Assembly (NCBI GenBank): GCA_004524515.1
Contig: SDNV01000094.1
Coordinates: forward strand, 1 to 10,423
Direction: 5' to 3'
DNA: 10,423 bases
Source: Promethearchaeota archaeon
GTDB taxonomy: Archaea > Asgardarchaeota > Lokiarchaeia > Sigynarchaeales > SOKP01
The number at the start of each line of letters is the position of its first letter. Positions within the stretch are counted from its first letter, which is position 1. Made by a program: the position numbers and the translations under genes. Positions 1 to 6,332 of the stretch are shown here, one piece after another. A model generated the notes under the pieces. It made no database searches. It was not told where the DNA came from and saw only the letters and a program-made list of their open reading frames with translations.

Positions 1-2
1 CG

Positions 3-221
3 AGTGGATATCTTTTATTTGATGCTTACAGAGATAATACATTTCGGAGTGGTGAAAGAGCATATATGTTAGCTATAATATCCCCTATGATTAATTATTT
101 TCAATCTTTAAAATTAAAATTAATTTTAAAAAGTATTTCTCTAAAAATCAAAAAAAAAGAGCCTTGGCAAATTAAAGATTTCTGGGATTCAATCGTTGAT
201 GTCTTAACTAAACAATCTTAG
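3..221 (+). CDS. C-terminal end of an unrecognised protein (5' end cut by the window)
   Basis: One frame is open from the left edge to a TAG at 219-221 and gives the last 72 residues of a protein that begins outside the window. The other two forward frames stop early (frame 1 at the TAG at 70-72, frame 2 at a TGA near position 20). The visible part starts SGYLLFDAYRDNTFRSGERA, continues with a hydrophobic/aromatic stretch (YMLAIISPMINYF), then a basic stretch rich in Lys and Leu (about residues 36-53), and ends in an amphipathic WQIKDFWDSIVDVL segment. I do not recognise the family. A soluble enzyme tail is as likely as a peripheral membrane protein. Codon use (AT-rich third positions) matches the neighbouring genes, which supports real coding. 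Roughly 200 bases of AT-rich DNA separate it from the next gene on the same strand. Confidence 0.6.
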   Translation, partial: SGYLLFDAYRDNTFRSGERAYMLAIISPMINYFQSLKLKLILKSISLKIKKKEPWQIKDFWDSIVDVLTKQS

Positions 222-357
222 AGATTCATTTTCTTTACTTTTAGACATAATAAACACCATTAAATTAAATCCTAATTGAAAATCTAAAATCGTTTATTAA
301 AAAATGCAATATATCCTTAAAAATCTTGTAATTAATAAGTATAAACTGTCTCAAAGA

Positions 358-385
358 TTAAAATTTATTAGTTTAAAATTTATTA
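358..385 (+). repeat. Tandem 13-base AT-rich repeat in a probable promoter
   Basis: TTAAAATTTATTA occurs at 358-370 and again at 373-385, separated by GT, so the two copies are 15 bases apart. They lie 36-63 bases before the ATG at 421, where an archaeal TATA element would be expected, so this may be a duplicated TATA-like element or a regulator site. Sequence this AT-rich repeats easily by chance. Confidence 0.4.
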
Positions 386-420
386 ATTTTGCATCTTTTT
401 AAAAAAAGTAGTGATTGAAT

Positions 421-678
421 ATGGCAGAATTGGAAAAAGTTAAAAAAATAATTGAAGCTCACGATTCAAAACCTAAAAAATGCCCTTATTGTTTTAGAGG
501 ACTTCGACCTAAGCTCTTGAAATTTAATAGTATTGTAAGTTATTATTGTTCTGTGTGTGAACAGTTTATCGATTTAGAATGGGATTATTTACACGCTATA
601 GCAATACTTCTAAAAAAATATTCTGTTTTAAAAGATGATTTTTCTGGAATTGATCTAAGAAAATCACTTGAACCCTAA
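421..678 (+). CDS. Small zinc-ribbon protein, function unknown
   Basis: This is an 85-residue protein with two CxxC knuckles, CPYC at residues 21-24 and CSVC at 43-46, spaced as in a zinc ribbon. A basic N-terminal helix (about 3-20, rich in Lys/Glu) precedes the ribbon, and a helical, partly hydrophobic tail follows (about 55-85, with LHAIAILLKKY). A reading frame also opens at a TTG at 415, but the ATG at 421 is preferred: GTGAT at 411-415, complementary to the archaeal 16S rRNA 3' end, sits five bases before it and overlaps the TTG. No catalytic motif is visible. Such small single-ribbon proteins are often nucleic-acid or protein-binding adaptors, but no function can be assigned. It points toward the metX block and converges with its last gene, so it is probably a separate transcription unit. 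Confidence 0.75.
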   Translation: MAELEKVKKIIEAHDSKPKKCPYCFRGLRPKLLKFNSIVSYYCSVCEQFIDLEWDYLHAIAILLKKYSVLKDDFSGIDLRKSLEP

Positions 679-680
679 TC

Positions 681-706
681 AAAATTAAAAAGAATTTTAA
701 TTTTTT
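681..706. terminator. Inverted repeat between converging genes, possible two-way terminator
   Basis: The arms AAAATTAAAA (681-690) and TTTTAATTTT (695-704) are perfectly complementary around the four-base loop AGAA, and two more T residues follow. It starts three bases after the stop codon of the small zinc-ribbon gene and lies about 80 bases past the end of the converging Lrp gene. The stem is purely A-T and so weak. The U-rich 3' arm alone could serve as an archaeal oligo-U terminator for the plus strand. Confidence 0.5.
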
Positions 707-784
707 AATAAAATTAAAATCTCTATAGATTAAATTTTAAACTTGAAGAAAAAGAGAAAAGGTGTTAATTTAAGAAAAGTCAGA

Positions 785-1348
785 TTAGAAATTGCCACAT
801 CCATCACATTTACCATCTAGGAACGCTTCACATTTCTTACATATGTTTCCACATCTGGATTCTTGGCTTTCTTTGCTAAAAAGATTTATTGGAAGAAATT
901 GTGGGCGATCAAGATAAGATATAAAAAATATTTGAGAATGTAAGATCCCTTCTTTATTAGTAGGACCACAATAATTTATGTATCTATGTAAAACATCAGT
1001 ATTTTGCCCCACAATTCCCATTATTAAATTATACTCACCGGTAATTTGAGCTAATAAAAAGACTCTTGGACATTCTGTATAGGCTTTTATGATTTTCTTT
1101 ACTTCATCATAATTTTTCATTTCCAAAAGAATTAGCATCGCTTTATAATTAAGATTGCTAATATTAATATTTCCTTGAACTTTAAGAATTTCTGCTTTTT
1201 CTAACTTTGTAATTCTCTTTTTAACACCAGTATGGCTCATAACTTCGCTATCAGGTTTAAAAATCTTCGTATTAAGTGTAGTTAAACTTTCTCGTCCATT
1301 TTTATGTAACTCATTTAGAATTTGTTTATCAACATCATCAAATATCAT
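785..1348 (-). CDS. Lrp/AsnC-family transcription regulator with a C-terminal multi-cysteine (zinc-ribbon-like) tail
   Basis: Lrp/AsnC proteins are small dimeric or octameric DNA-binding regulators that sense amino acids through a RAM domain. Here an N-terminal winged helix-turn-helix begins FDDVDKQILNELHKNGRES and includes SHTGVKKRITKLEKAEIL, followed by a RAM domain containing the family-type sequence TGEYNLIMGIVG. After the RAM domain comes a tail with CGNICKKCEAF and KCDGC, five cysteines suited to binding zinc or another metal. The frame opens at an ATG at 1372, adding MLRIILLI, but the internal ATG at 1348 gives the usual Lrp start (M, a few residues, then DxxDxxIL), so I prefer 187 residues. 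Neither start has a clear ribosome binding site. It is the last gene of the metX-metW-PLP-CGS block, 22-46 bases behind the synthase gene, and probably regulates methionine/cysteine genes, perhaps its own operon. Ligand and targets are unknown. Confidence 0.88.
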   Translation of the reverse strand: MIFDDVDKQILNELHKNGRESLTTLNTKIFKPDSEVMSHTGVKKRITKLEKAEILKVQGNINISNLNYKAMLILLEMKNYDEVKKIIKAYTECPRVFLLAQITGEYNLIMGIVGQNTDVLHRYINYCGPTNKEGILHSQIFFISYLDRPQFLPINLFSKESQESRCGNICKKCEAFLDGKCDGCGNF

Positions 1349-1394
1349 AATTAATAAAATAATTCTTAACATAAAAAGTAAACATTCATTCTCA

Positions 1395-3065
1395 CTATTT
1401 TATGCTATTTAGAGCAATTTCTAAACTTCCAATAATCCTTTCGACAGGTTCAATTCCTACAGAAATTCTCATGAGATAAAAATCCAGTCCCATTTGATTT
1501 AATTTTTCGATAGAATCGTTAAAATGAGCCATTATAACATATGGACTCAATAAGGTTTTTTCAGAACCTAGACTAGGCCCTTTCAAAATCGGCAATTTTA
1601 TGTTATCATAGAAAATTTCAGCATTTTCTCTAGTAGAGTTATTCAACGTAAAGCTAATCAATCCACTGCCTCCTTTAAGATATTTCTTCGCTATTTTATA
1701 ATTAGAATCTGTTTTCAAGAATGGATAATATACTCTATTTACTGATGGATGATTTGTTAGATAATTAGCAATTACGAGGCTATTTTTATTTATTTTTTTC
1801 ATCCGAGTTTTAAAATTTTGCAGATTTCGAGTTAAGGTTCTAATATCATCAAGAGACATATGTAAGTTCATTATATTTTTAACGATTTTTATATCCTCAT
1901 TAAAATCTTTATCATTAATCAACAACACTCCACCTATATGATTATTTTTTCCATTTAGAAATTTTGTTGTACTATGAACGACGATATCAACATTATAATC
2001 AAACGGATTAAGGTTATACGGGGTAGCAATGGTATTATCAATAATTACCTTTATACCATTTTCGTGAGCAATTGACACAATTTCTTTTAAATCTAATACC
2101 TGAATTAATGGATTAGAAGGGATTTCAAAAATAATTCCTGCTGTACTATTATCAATATTTTTCTTCAATTCTGCTTCAAAGTCACTTTGAACAAAAATTG
2201 TCTTGCTTAACCCAAACTTTTGCGGCCATTTCTCCAGAATTCTTATTGTATCCACATATAACGAGCCTAAAGCTATAAATTTAGACTTGGCGGGAGATAT
2301 TAAGGAATAAATAGCAGAAAAAACAGCGGCCATACCTGAAGGATATAAAAAACAATTATTTAAATCTGATTTCTCTAAATTTGAAAGAATTCTTTTCAAA
2401 TTAATTTCATATTTTTTGTAAGATTCTCGCTCTGCCTTCATCGCTCCATTAATTTTGCGGGAACTTGCAATCAAACCACTATGTCTCCTTATTAAGAGAA
2501 AATCTTCGTAAATATCATTATAAAAGATTATAATTCCTATATCGTTTTGATTATCTTTACATATTAGAATATCAAATTTTTTTGAAAAATCACTCAAATT
2601 GTCAATCTCGTTATCAATTATCCCAATCAAGATGTTCTTCTCAGTCTTTATATTATTTTGCCACCGATCCTCATTAATAAAAATAATTTTAGCTTGAGAA
2701 AAATCCGTTTTAAAAATGAAATTTGGAAATTTTTGATTAAAAAACTTAAAAAATTTTGATGGTAACCCTTTAGTGATAAAGAATTTTACTCCTTTACGAA
2801 TGAAATAATCAAAAACGAGAAATATTGCAGATTCAAAGCTCTGACAACATAATGTCTCAACAGCGTTATATTTTTTCTTGTAATTGTCTTCAACCTTTCT
2901 TACAAAGGGATGAGTTACAAATCTAGGATAACCTCTATTTAAAATGATATTTCCTTCCTCATAGTCTATAATATCTTTAAATTTTGGAAATATAACAGAA
3001 ACTCCATGAAAACCACCAATCGGTTTTCCTATTACTAATTTTAGATTTTTAGTCTTCTCATTCAT
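1395..3065 (-). CDS. Cystathionine gamma-synthase, long two-part type resembling fungal STR2 (Cys/Met metabolism PLP enzyme)
   Basis: The expected reaction is O-acylhomoserine plus cysteine giving cystathionine, in the cytosol. The protein has 556 residues against about 380-400 for ordinary MetB. The C-terminal part (about 235-556) has the PLP-binding segment YPSGMAAVFSA (241-251), the pyridine-nitrogen Asp in IIDNT (D343), the Schiff-base lysine K368 in HSTTKFLNG, KGPSLGSEKTL (495-505) and the carboxylate-binding Arg in RISVGIE (R533). The first 85 residues carry HGVSV, DYEEG and GYPRF, then a stretch resembling the normal N-terminus of the family (Y46 and R48 sit like the Tyr/Arg pair that reaches the neighbouring subunit's PLP). 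A poorly conserved insert with HSGLIASSR (195-203) follows. From memory, HxVSV, YEEG, GYPRF, HSGxIxSSR, FLYPSGMA and KGPSLG also occur in yeast STR2. The start lies one base after the stop of the upstream PLP gene, so translation is probably coupled. A gamma-lyase or sulfhydrylase role is less likely but not excluded. Confidence 0.85.
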   Translation of the reverse strand: MNEKTKNLKLVIGKPIGGFHGVSVIFPKFKDIIDYEEGNIILNRGYPRFVTHPFVRKVEDNYKKKYNAVETLCCQSFESAIFLVFDYFIRKGVKFFITKGLPSKFFKFFNQKFPNFIFKTDFSQAKIIFINEDRWQNNIKTEKNILIGIIDNEIDNLSDFSKKFDILICKDNQNDIGIIIFYNDIYEDFLLIRRHSGLIASSRKINGAMKAERESYKKYEINLKRILSNLEKSDLNNCFLYPSGMAAVFSAIYSLISPAKSKFIALGSLYVDTIRILEKWPQKFGLSKTIFVQSDFEAELKKNIDNSTAGIIFEIPSNPLIQVLDLKEIVSIAHENGIKVIIDNTIATPYNLNPFDYNVDIVVHSTTKFLNGKNNHIGGVLLINDKDFNEDIKIVKNIMNLHMSLDDIRTLTRNLQNFKTRMKKINKNSLVIANYLTNHPSVNRVYYPFLKTDSNYKIAKKYLKGGSGLISFTLNNSTRENAEIFYDNIKLPILKGPSLGSEKTLLSPYVIMAHFNDSIEKLNQMGLDFYLMRISVGIEPVERIIGSLEIALNSIK

Positions 3066-3066
3066 T

Positions 3067-4233
3067 TTAGATTATTTTCTTTAAGACCTTGATAACTTGT
3101 TCTATATCTTCAAAATTATTATAATAATTAAAGGCAAACCTGAGAAGGGTTTTCTCAGGCGATTTTGGATAATTTCTTAGAGAGATTAGGATGTTTTTTG
3201 ATAATAATTTCTTATAAATAGACTCTGCTCTTTTATCTTCAATAGTAATTATTCCAGAAAGATGATTTAAATCGAGAGGTGTAATTATTTTAAAATTTAG
3301 ATTTTGGATTTGAGATATAAATTCATATACTAGAGCCATAATTCTTTTATTGATCCTCATAACGCCGGTCTGAATATTTCCATTTCCAATCGTTTTTAAT
3401 AATGTTAATCCCCCTTTCAATGCTAAGAGCGCAGGAAAATTTGGTGTCCCTCCTAATCCATCCATGGATTTGACTTGTTTAATGATATTTAAATTATCAT
3501 TGTCCATTGAAAACGCATCCTTAACACTAAGCCAACTTGAAAACGGCAAATTAATTTCATCTATAAACCTCTTTTTTATGAATAATATACCAATTCCATA
3601 TCCACAGCAAGCCCATTTTAATCCTGAAGCAACGAGCATATCAATATGCTGGTTTTTTACATCAATAGGAAAAGCTCCAAAAGACTGAGTCGCATTTAAA
3701 ATATTCAGTATTTTATGGCGGATACAGAATTCCCCAAGCTCATTTAGATCTTGCCTAAATCCTGTTAAATATTGGACATGGCTGTGTATTGAGTATCTTG
3801 AGGTTTGCTTTATAAAATTTTCAAAAGAATTTATTTGATACATATTGTCATTTCTGGCTTTAATTTTAATCGTATTAAATCCAAGTGATTTAAAAATGTG
3901 AATTGAGGAAGGAAATTCTTGTTCGGGATAAATAATTCCACCTTTCTCTATTATGCGAGCAATAACATTCATCCCCGATGATGTATTGGTTAAAAAACCT
4001 ATTTCTTCGACATTTGAATTTATGTACTCAGCAACTAAAGCTCTTGCTTCATCAAGTTCTAAAAGATATTTCTCCCAATAATTATCACCTTCTAAATGCA
4101 TCTCATTAAAATAATTAATTCCTGCTTTATAAGCGGCAGTGCTCATTGGAGAGCCCCCTGCTGCTTTCAAGTAAACAGATATTTCAAGTGCGGGGAACTG
4201 TTCTTTTCGGATTTGATTCCAATCAATACTCAT
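3067..4233 (-). CDS. Class V aminotransferase-fold PLP enzyme (CefD/cystine-lyase-like); candidate cystathionine or cystine C-S lyase
   Basis: This 388-residue fold-type I class V PLP enzyme has the Schiff-base lysine K206 in SGLKW, Q183 of the usual D-A-x-Q motif, GIGILFI after the lysine, and R365 in LLRFAFNYYN at the place of the substrate-carboxylate Arg. EFPSSI (106-111) puts Phe where cysteine desulfurases have the PLP-stacking His, as in kynureninase/epimerase-like members. No cysteine is seen near the C-terminus where SufS and IscS carry the catalytic Cys, so a persulfide-forming desulfurase is unlikely. Oddly, the residue that should be Asp in D-A-x-Q is Asn (N180, codon AAT), which should weaken activation of the cofactor. 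The gene is sandwiched between metW and the cystathionine synthase, one base from the latter, so a role in methionine synthesis is probable. The only known class V precedent for C-S cleavage I can name is cyanobacterial C-DES, hence the lyase proposal. The exact reaction is inferred, not shown. Confidence 0.8.
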   Translation of the reverse strand: MSIDWNQIRKEQFPALEISVYLKAAGGSPMSTAAYKAGINYFNEMHLEGDNYWEKYLLELDEARALVAEYINSNVEEIGFLTNTSSGMNVIARIIEKGGIIYPEQEFPSSIHIFKSLGFNTIKIKARNDNMYQINSFENFIKQTSRYSIHSHVQYLTGFRQDLNELGEFCIRHKILNILNATQSFGAFPIDVKNQHIDMLVASGLKWACCGYGIGILFIKKRFIDEINLPFSSWLSVKDAFSMDNDNLNIIKQVKSMDGLGGTPNFPALLALKGGLTLLKTIGNGNIQTGVMRINKRIMALVYEFISQIQNLNFKIITPLDLNHLSGIITIEDKRAESIYKKLLSKNILISLRNYPKSPEKTLLRFAFNYYNNFEDIEQVIKVLKKII

Positions 4234-4264
4234 TTGAGATTAAATTTACTCCTTTATAATCATA

Positions 4265-4282
4265 AATTTATTATAATAAATT
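4265..4282. promoter_or_regulatory. Perfect 18-base palindrome upstream of the class V PLP gene, possible internal promoter/operator
   Basis: AATTTATTATAATAAATT is identical to its reverse complement and fills part of the 51-base gap between metW and the class V PLP gene. Just downstream on the minus strand is TTATAAAGG (around 4250-4258), a TATA-like box whose centre is about 22-25 bases before the ATG at 4233. An internal, nearly leaderless promoter with an adjacent operator is possible. The GGAG next to that box lies about 15 bases from the ATG, too far for a good ribosome binding site. AT-rich palindromes of this size can arise by chance. Confidence 0.35.
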
Positions 4283-4284
4283 GA

Positions 4285-4878
4285 TTAATCGCCTTTTAAT
4301 ATAAAAATCGCAGTTTTACAATAAAAATTTGGAAATTTATAGGTCAAACTGAGTTTGCCATTAGGGAGAAAAATCTGTTTGCATACTGTAAACTTGTAAT
4401 TCGAGCAGAATTTGTAAAATTTATTTACAGTAAGTATTTGCTGTTTTTCTCCATCACGCAGTAAATCGCTTTTAATTTCTCCTCTATGAACATATCCACT
4501 AATTAAGAATGAAATCCGATTTTTCCAATAGGCAAAATTCTCAAAACTAATAATACATTTCTTTCCAACACGAAGCATTTCATGAATTAGGTAGACAGGT
4601 TTAGAAATATCCTCGAGAGTTTGACTTAGAACTACATAATCAAATGATTTATCTTGGAAGTCTTTTAAACCTTCATTTAAATCTTCTTGAACAACAGAGA
4701 TTCCACGTTCAAGACATTTTTTAATACGCTCTAAAGAAATTTCTATACCTAAACCAGTAACTTGCTTTTCATTGATTAATTCAGACAATAAAGTTCCATC
4801 GCCACATCCTAAATCAAGCACTCTACTTTTAGGTTTGATGATATCAGCAATTTTCCGAAGATCTCTTCTCTTAAGCAT
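4285..4878 (-). CDS. metW: MetW-like class I SAM-dependent methyltransferase-fold protein
   Basis: The 197-residue length and the sequence both fit MetW. The SAM-binding motif I is VLDLGCGDGTLLSEL (about residues 20-34), followed by QVTGLGIEIS with the acidic residue of motif II, QEDLNEGL, and the MetW signature SFDYVVLSQTLEDI with EMLRVGKKCIISFENFAYWKNR. MetW is the usual partner of MetX: the genes are commonly adjacent in bacteria, and MetW is thought to support or control MetX rather than act as a classical methyltransferase. No established methyl acceptor is known to me. Here it starts 22 bases after the metX stop, on the same strand, so the two are clearly co-transcribed. There is no obvious ribosome binding site (AAAGAAAATG). 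The C-terminal third (about 130-197) is more diverged and lysine/phenylalanine-rich. Confidence 0.9.
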   Translation of the reverse strand: MLKRRDLRKIADIIKPKSRVLDLGCGDGTLLSELINEKQVTGLGIEISLERIKKCLERGISVVQEDLNEGLKDFQDKSFDYVVLSQTLEDISKPVYLIHEMLRVGKKCIISFENFAYWKNRISFLISGYVHRGEIKSDLLRDGEKQQILTVNKFYKFCSNYKFTVCKQIFLPNGKLSLTYKFPNFYCKTAIFILKGD

Positions 4879-4900
4879 TTTCTTTATACATTTTTAAATT

Positions 4901-6022
4901 TTAAATTGGTTTAAGATTATTCAAAAAATTATATACAATTTCGCGTAAATCTTTACATTTTACTAAAAAAGAATCATGTCCATAGTTCATATCAATTTCG
5001 ACGAAACTTACTTCAATATCATTAGATTTTAAAGCAAAAACAATCTCTTTTGATTGAGAAGTAGGATAAAGCCAATCGGATGTGAAAGAAATTACAAGAA
5101 ACTTCTGATTTTTTAATAGGGAAAAAGTAGGACTTAAGTTACCATTTTTTCGAATATCAAAATAATCAATCGTTTTAGTTATATACAAATAAGAGTTGGC
5201 ATCAAATCTTTTTGTAAATGATGTTCCCTTGTATTGCAAATAACTTTCTACTTGAAACTCTTCTGTAAATTTAAATATTAATTCTGGATTATGTTGTAAA
5301 TTACGACCGAATTTTTCTCTCATTGAATCTTCGCTTAAATATGTAATGTGACCTATTTGTCTCGCAACTTTCAATCCGGCATTAGGCGGAGTAGAATTAT
5401 AGTAATTCCCATTTTTCCAATCAGGATCTGAATAGATAGCTTGTCTTTGCACTTCATTAAATGCAACATTAAATGTTGTTGCGTACGCTGCCGTTGCCAT
5501 TGGAATTACTGAATAAGTGATATTAGGATAACTTATTGCCCAATCTAAAGCTTGAAATCCTCCTAAACTTGCTCCAGTAACAGCTAGAATTTTCTTTACA
5601 CCTAAGTGATCTATTAATAATTTTATTGATCTTACGATATCATGAACCGTAATTATTGGAAATTTTAGAGCATAATGTTTTCCATCAATGGGATTTATTG
5701 ATGATGGACCAGTTGAGCCATAACAGCTCCCCAATATATTTACACATACTATATAATATTTAGCGGTATCAAATGGCTTATTTAGACCCACCATCTCATC
5801 CCACCATCCGCTAATTTTAGTATTATCCCGATAAACGTGAGAGCTCCCCGATAAAGCATGAAATATTAGAATAACATTTGATTTATCTGAATTTAATTTA
5901 CCATATGTCTCGTACGCTAACTTGAATTGAGGAAGACATTCACCTGACTCAAGTTTAAATTCTCTATTGTATTTGAAGCAGTTAAGATTAGGGACTTCTT
6001 TTAAAATGGATTCTTTTAACAT
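4901..6022 (-). CDS. metX: Homoserine O-acyltransferase, MetX family (probable O-acetyltransferase)
   Basis: MetX activates homoserine with acetyl-CoA (in some members succinyl-CoA) for methionine synthesis in the cytosol. The 373-residue alpha/beta-hydrolase has the expected triad: nucleophile S152 in GASLGGFQALDW, D316 in SFTSDWLYP and H349 in NYGHDSF. Other family landmarks are LAYETYGKL (35-43), FHALSGSSHV (54-63), WWDEMVG (73-79) and LGSCYGSTGPSS (97-108). The nucleophile elbow is GASLGG where GGSMGG is common, a mild substitution that keeps the essential Gly and Ser. Length and termini are normal. It is the first gene of the block and is followed by metW, the PLP gene and the long cystathionine synthase, which fits acyl-homoserine being passed to trans-sulfuration. 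No ribosome binding site is evident. A TATA-like AAGTTTATAG on the minus strand lies about 63 bases upstream. Acetyl versus succinyl specificity cannot be settled from these motifs. Confidence 0.93.
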   Translation of the reverse strand: MLKESILKEVPNLNCFKYNREFKLESGECLPQFKLAYETYGKLNSDKSNVILIFHALSGSSHVYRDNTKISGWWDEMVGLNKPFDTAKYYIVCVNILGSCYGSTGPSSINPIDGKHYALKFPIITVHDIVRSIKLLIDHLGVKKILAVTGASLGGFQALDWAISYPNITYSVIPMATAAYATTFNVAFNEVQRQAIYSDPDWKNGNYYNSTPPNAGLKVARQIGHITYLSEDSMREKFGRNLQHNPELIFKFTEEFQVESYLQYKGTSFTKRFDANSYLYITKTIDYFDIRKNGNLSPTFSLLKNQKFLVISFTSDWLYPTSQSKEIVFALKSNDIEVSFVEIDMNYGHDSFLVKCKDLREIVYNFLNNLKPI

Positions 6023-6074
6023 TTTTCAACATAGTCTTCCTATCATTTTTTTCTCTTTTATTAATTACAATTTC

Positions 6075-6088
6075 AGTTTCTATAAACT
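6075..6088 (-). promoter_or_regulatory. Inverted repeat overlapping a TATA-like box upstream of metX
   Basis: AGTTT (6075-6079) and AAACT (6084-6088) are complementary around CTAT. On the minus strand this reads AAGTTTATAGAAACT, in which TTTATAG is a fair TATA box 56-66 bases before the metX ATG. That would place transcription start near 6058 with a leader of about 35 bases. A site overlapping the TATA box would suit repression, perhaps by the Lrp-family protein at the end of the operon. Confidence 0.35.
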
Positions 6089-6103
6089 TATGTGTCATTT
6101 TTG

Positions 6104-6121
6104 CATTTAAATTTTTAAATG
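6104..6121. repeat. AT-rich inverted repeat upstream of metX
   Basis: CATTTAAA (6104-6111) and TTTAAATG (6114-6121) are exact inverted copies separated by TT. It lies about 85-100 bases before the metX start, upstream of the TATA-like box at 6081-6090, where an activator or a second operator could bind. It could also be a chance feature of AT-rich DNA. Confidence 0.35.
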
Positions 6122-6332
6122 ATTTTAATTATTTTATTCATGCTTCAGTCTTCAGAAGAATGGAACCTAAAAATTCAATATAGTTTTTTCGTTTGCCCTT
6201 TACTATATCAAATCGCAACCGTCCTATTAATAAAAATGTGATTTGCTTTTTCCTTGTCTTTTTTTGAATTTTGGTCTCGTTCTTTGCTTTTTTTTATTAA
6301 ATTTATAGATATTTATATAGAGAGGGTAGCGA

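Larger units (their letters stand above)
6023..6332. other. 310-base non-coding stretch: metX promoter/leader region
   Basis: No convincing gene lies here on either strand; the only frames are a few codons long. On the metX side there are two inverted repeats, at 6075-6088 and 6104-6121. The plus strand is strikingly pyrimidine-rich from about 6240 to 6298 (runs of T with scattered C), so the minus strand is purine-rich just after the preceding minus-strand gene ends at 6333. I see no oligo-T run on the minus strand that would end that gene's transcript, so some read-through into metX is possible. Nothing here matches a riboswitch I can recognise. Confidence 0.6.

Noticed and set aside
3464..3688. 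Open plus-strand frame of 74 codons
   Set aside because: It lies entirely antisense to the conserved class V PLP gene, including its Schiff-base lysine region, and has no family resemblance.
3067..4233. Cysteine desulfurase (SufS/IscS) for the class V PLP gene
   Set aside because: No catalytic cysteine is present in the C-terminal region, the PLP-stacking His is replaced by Phe, and no iron-sulfur assembly genes are adjacent.
4096..4284. Open plus-strand frame of 62 codons
   Set aside because: It is antisense to the N-terminus of the class V PLP gene and the gap before it; no motif or start signal supports it.
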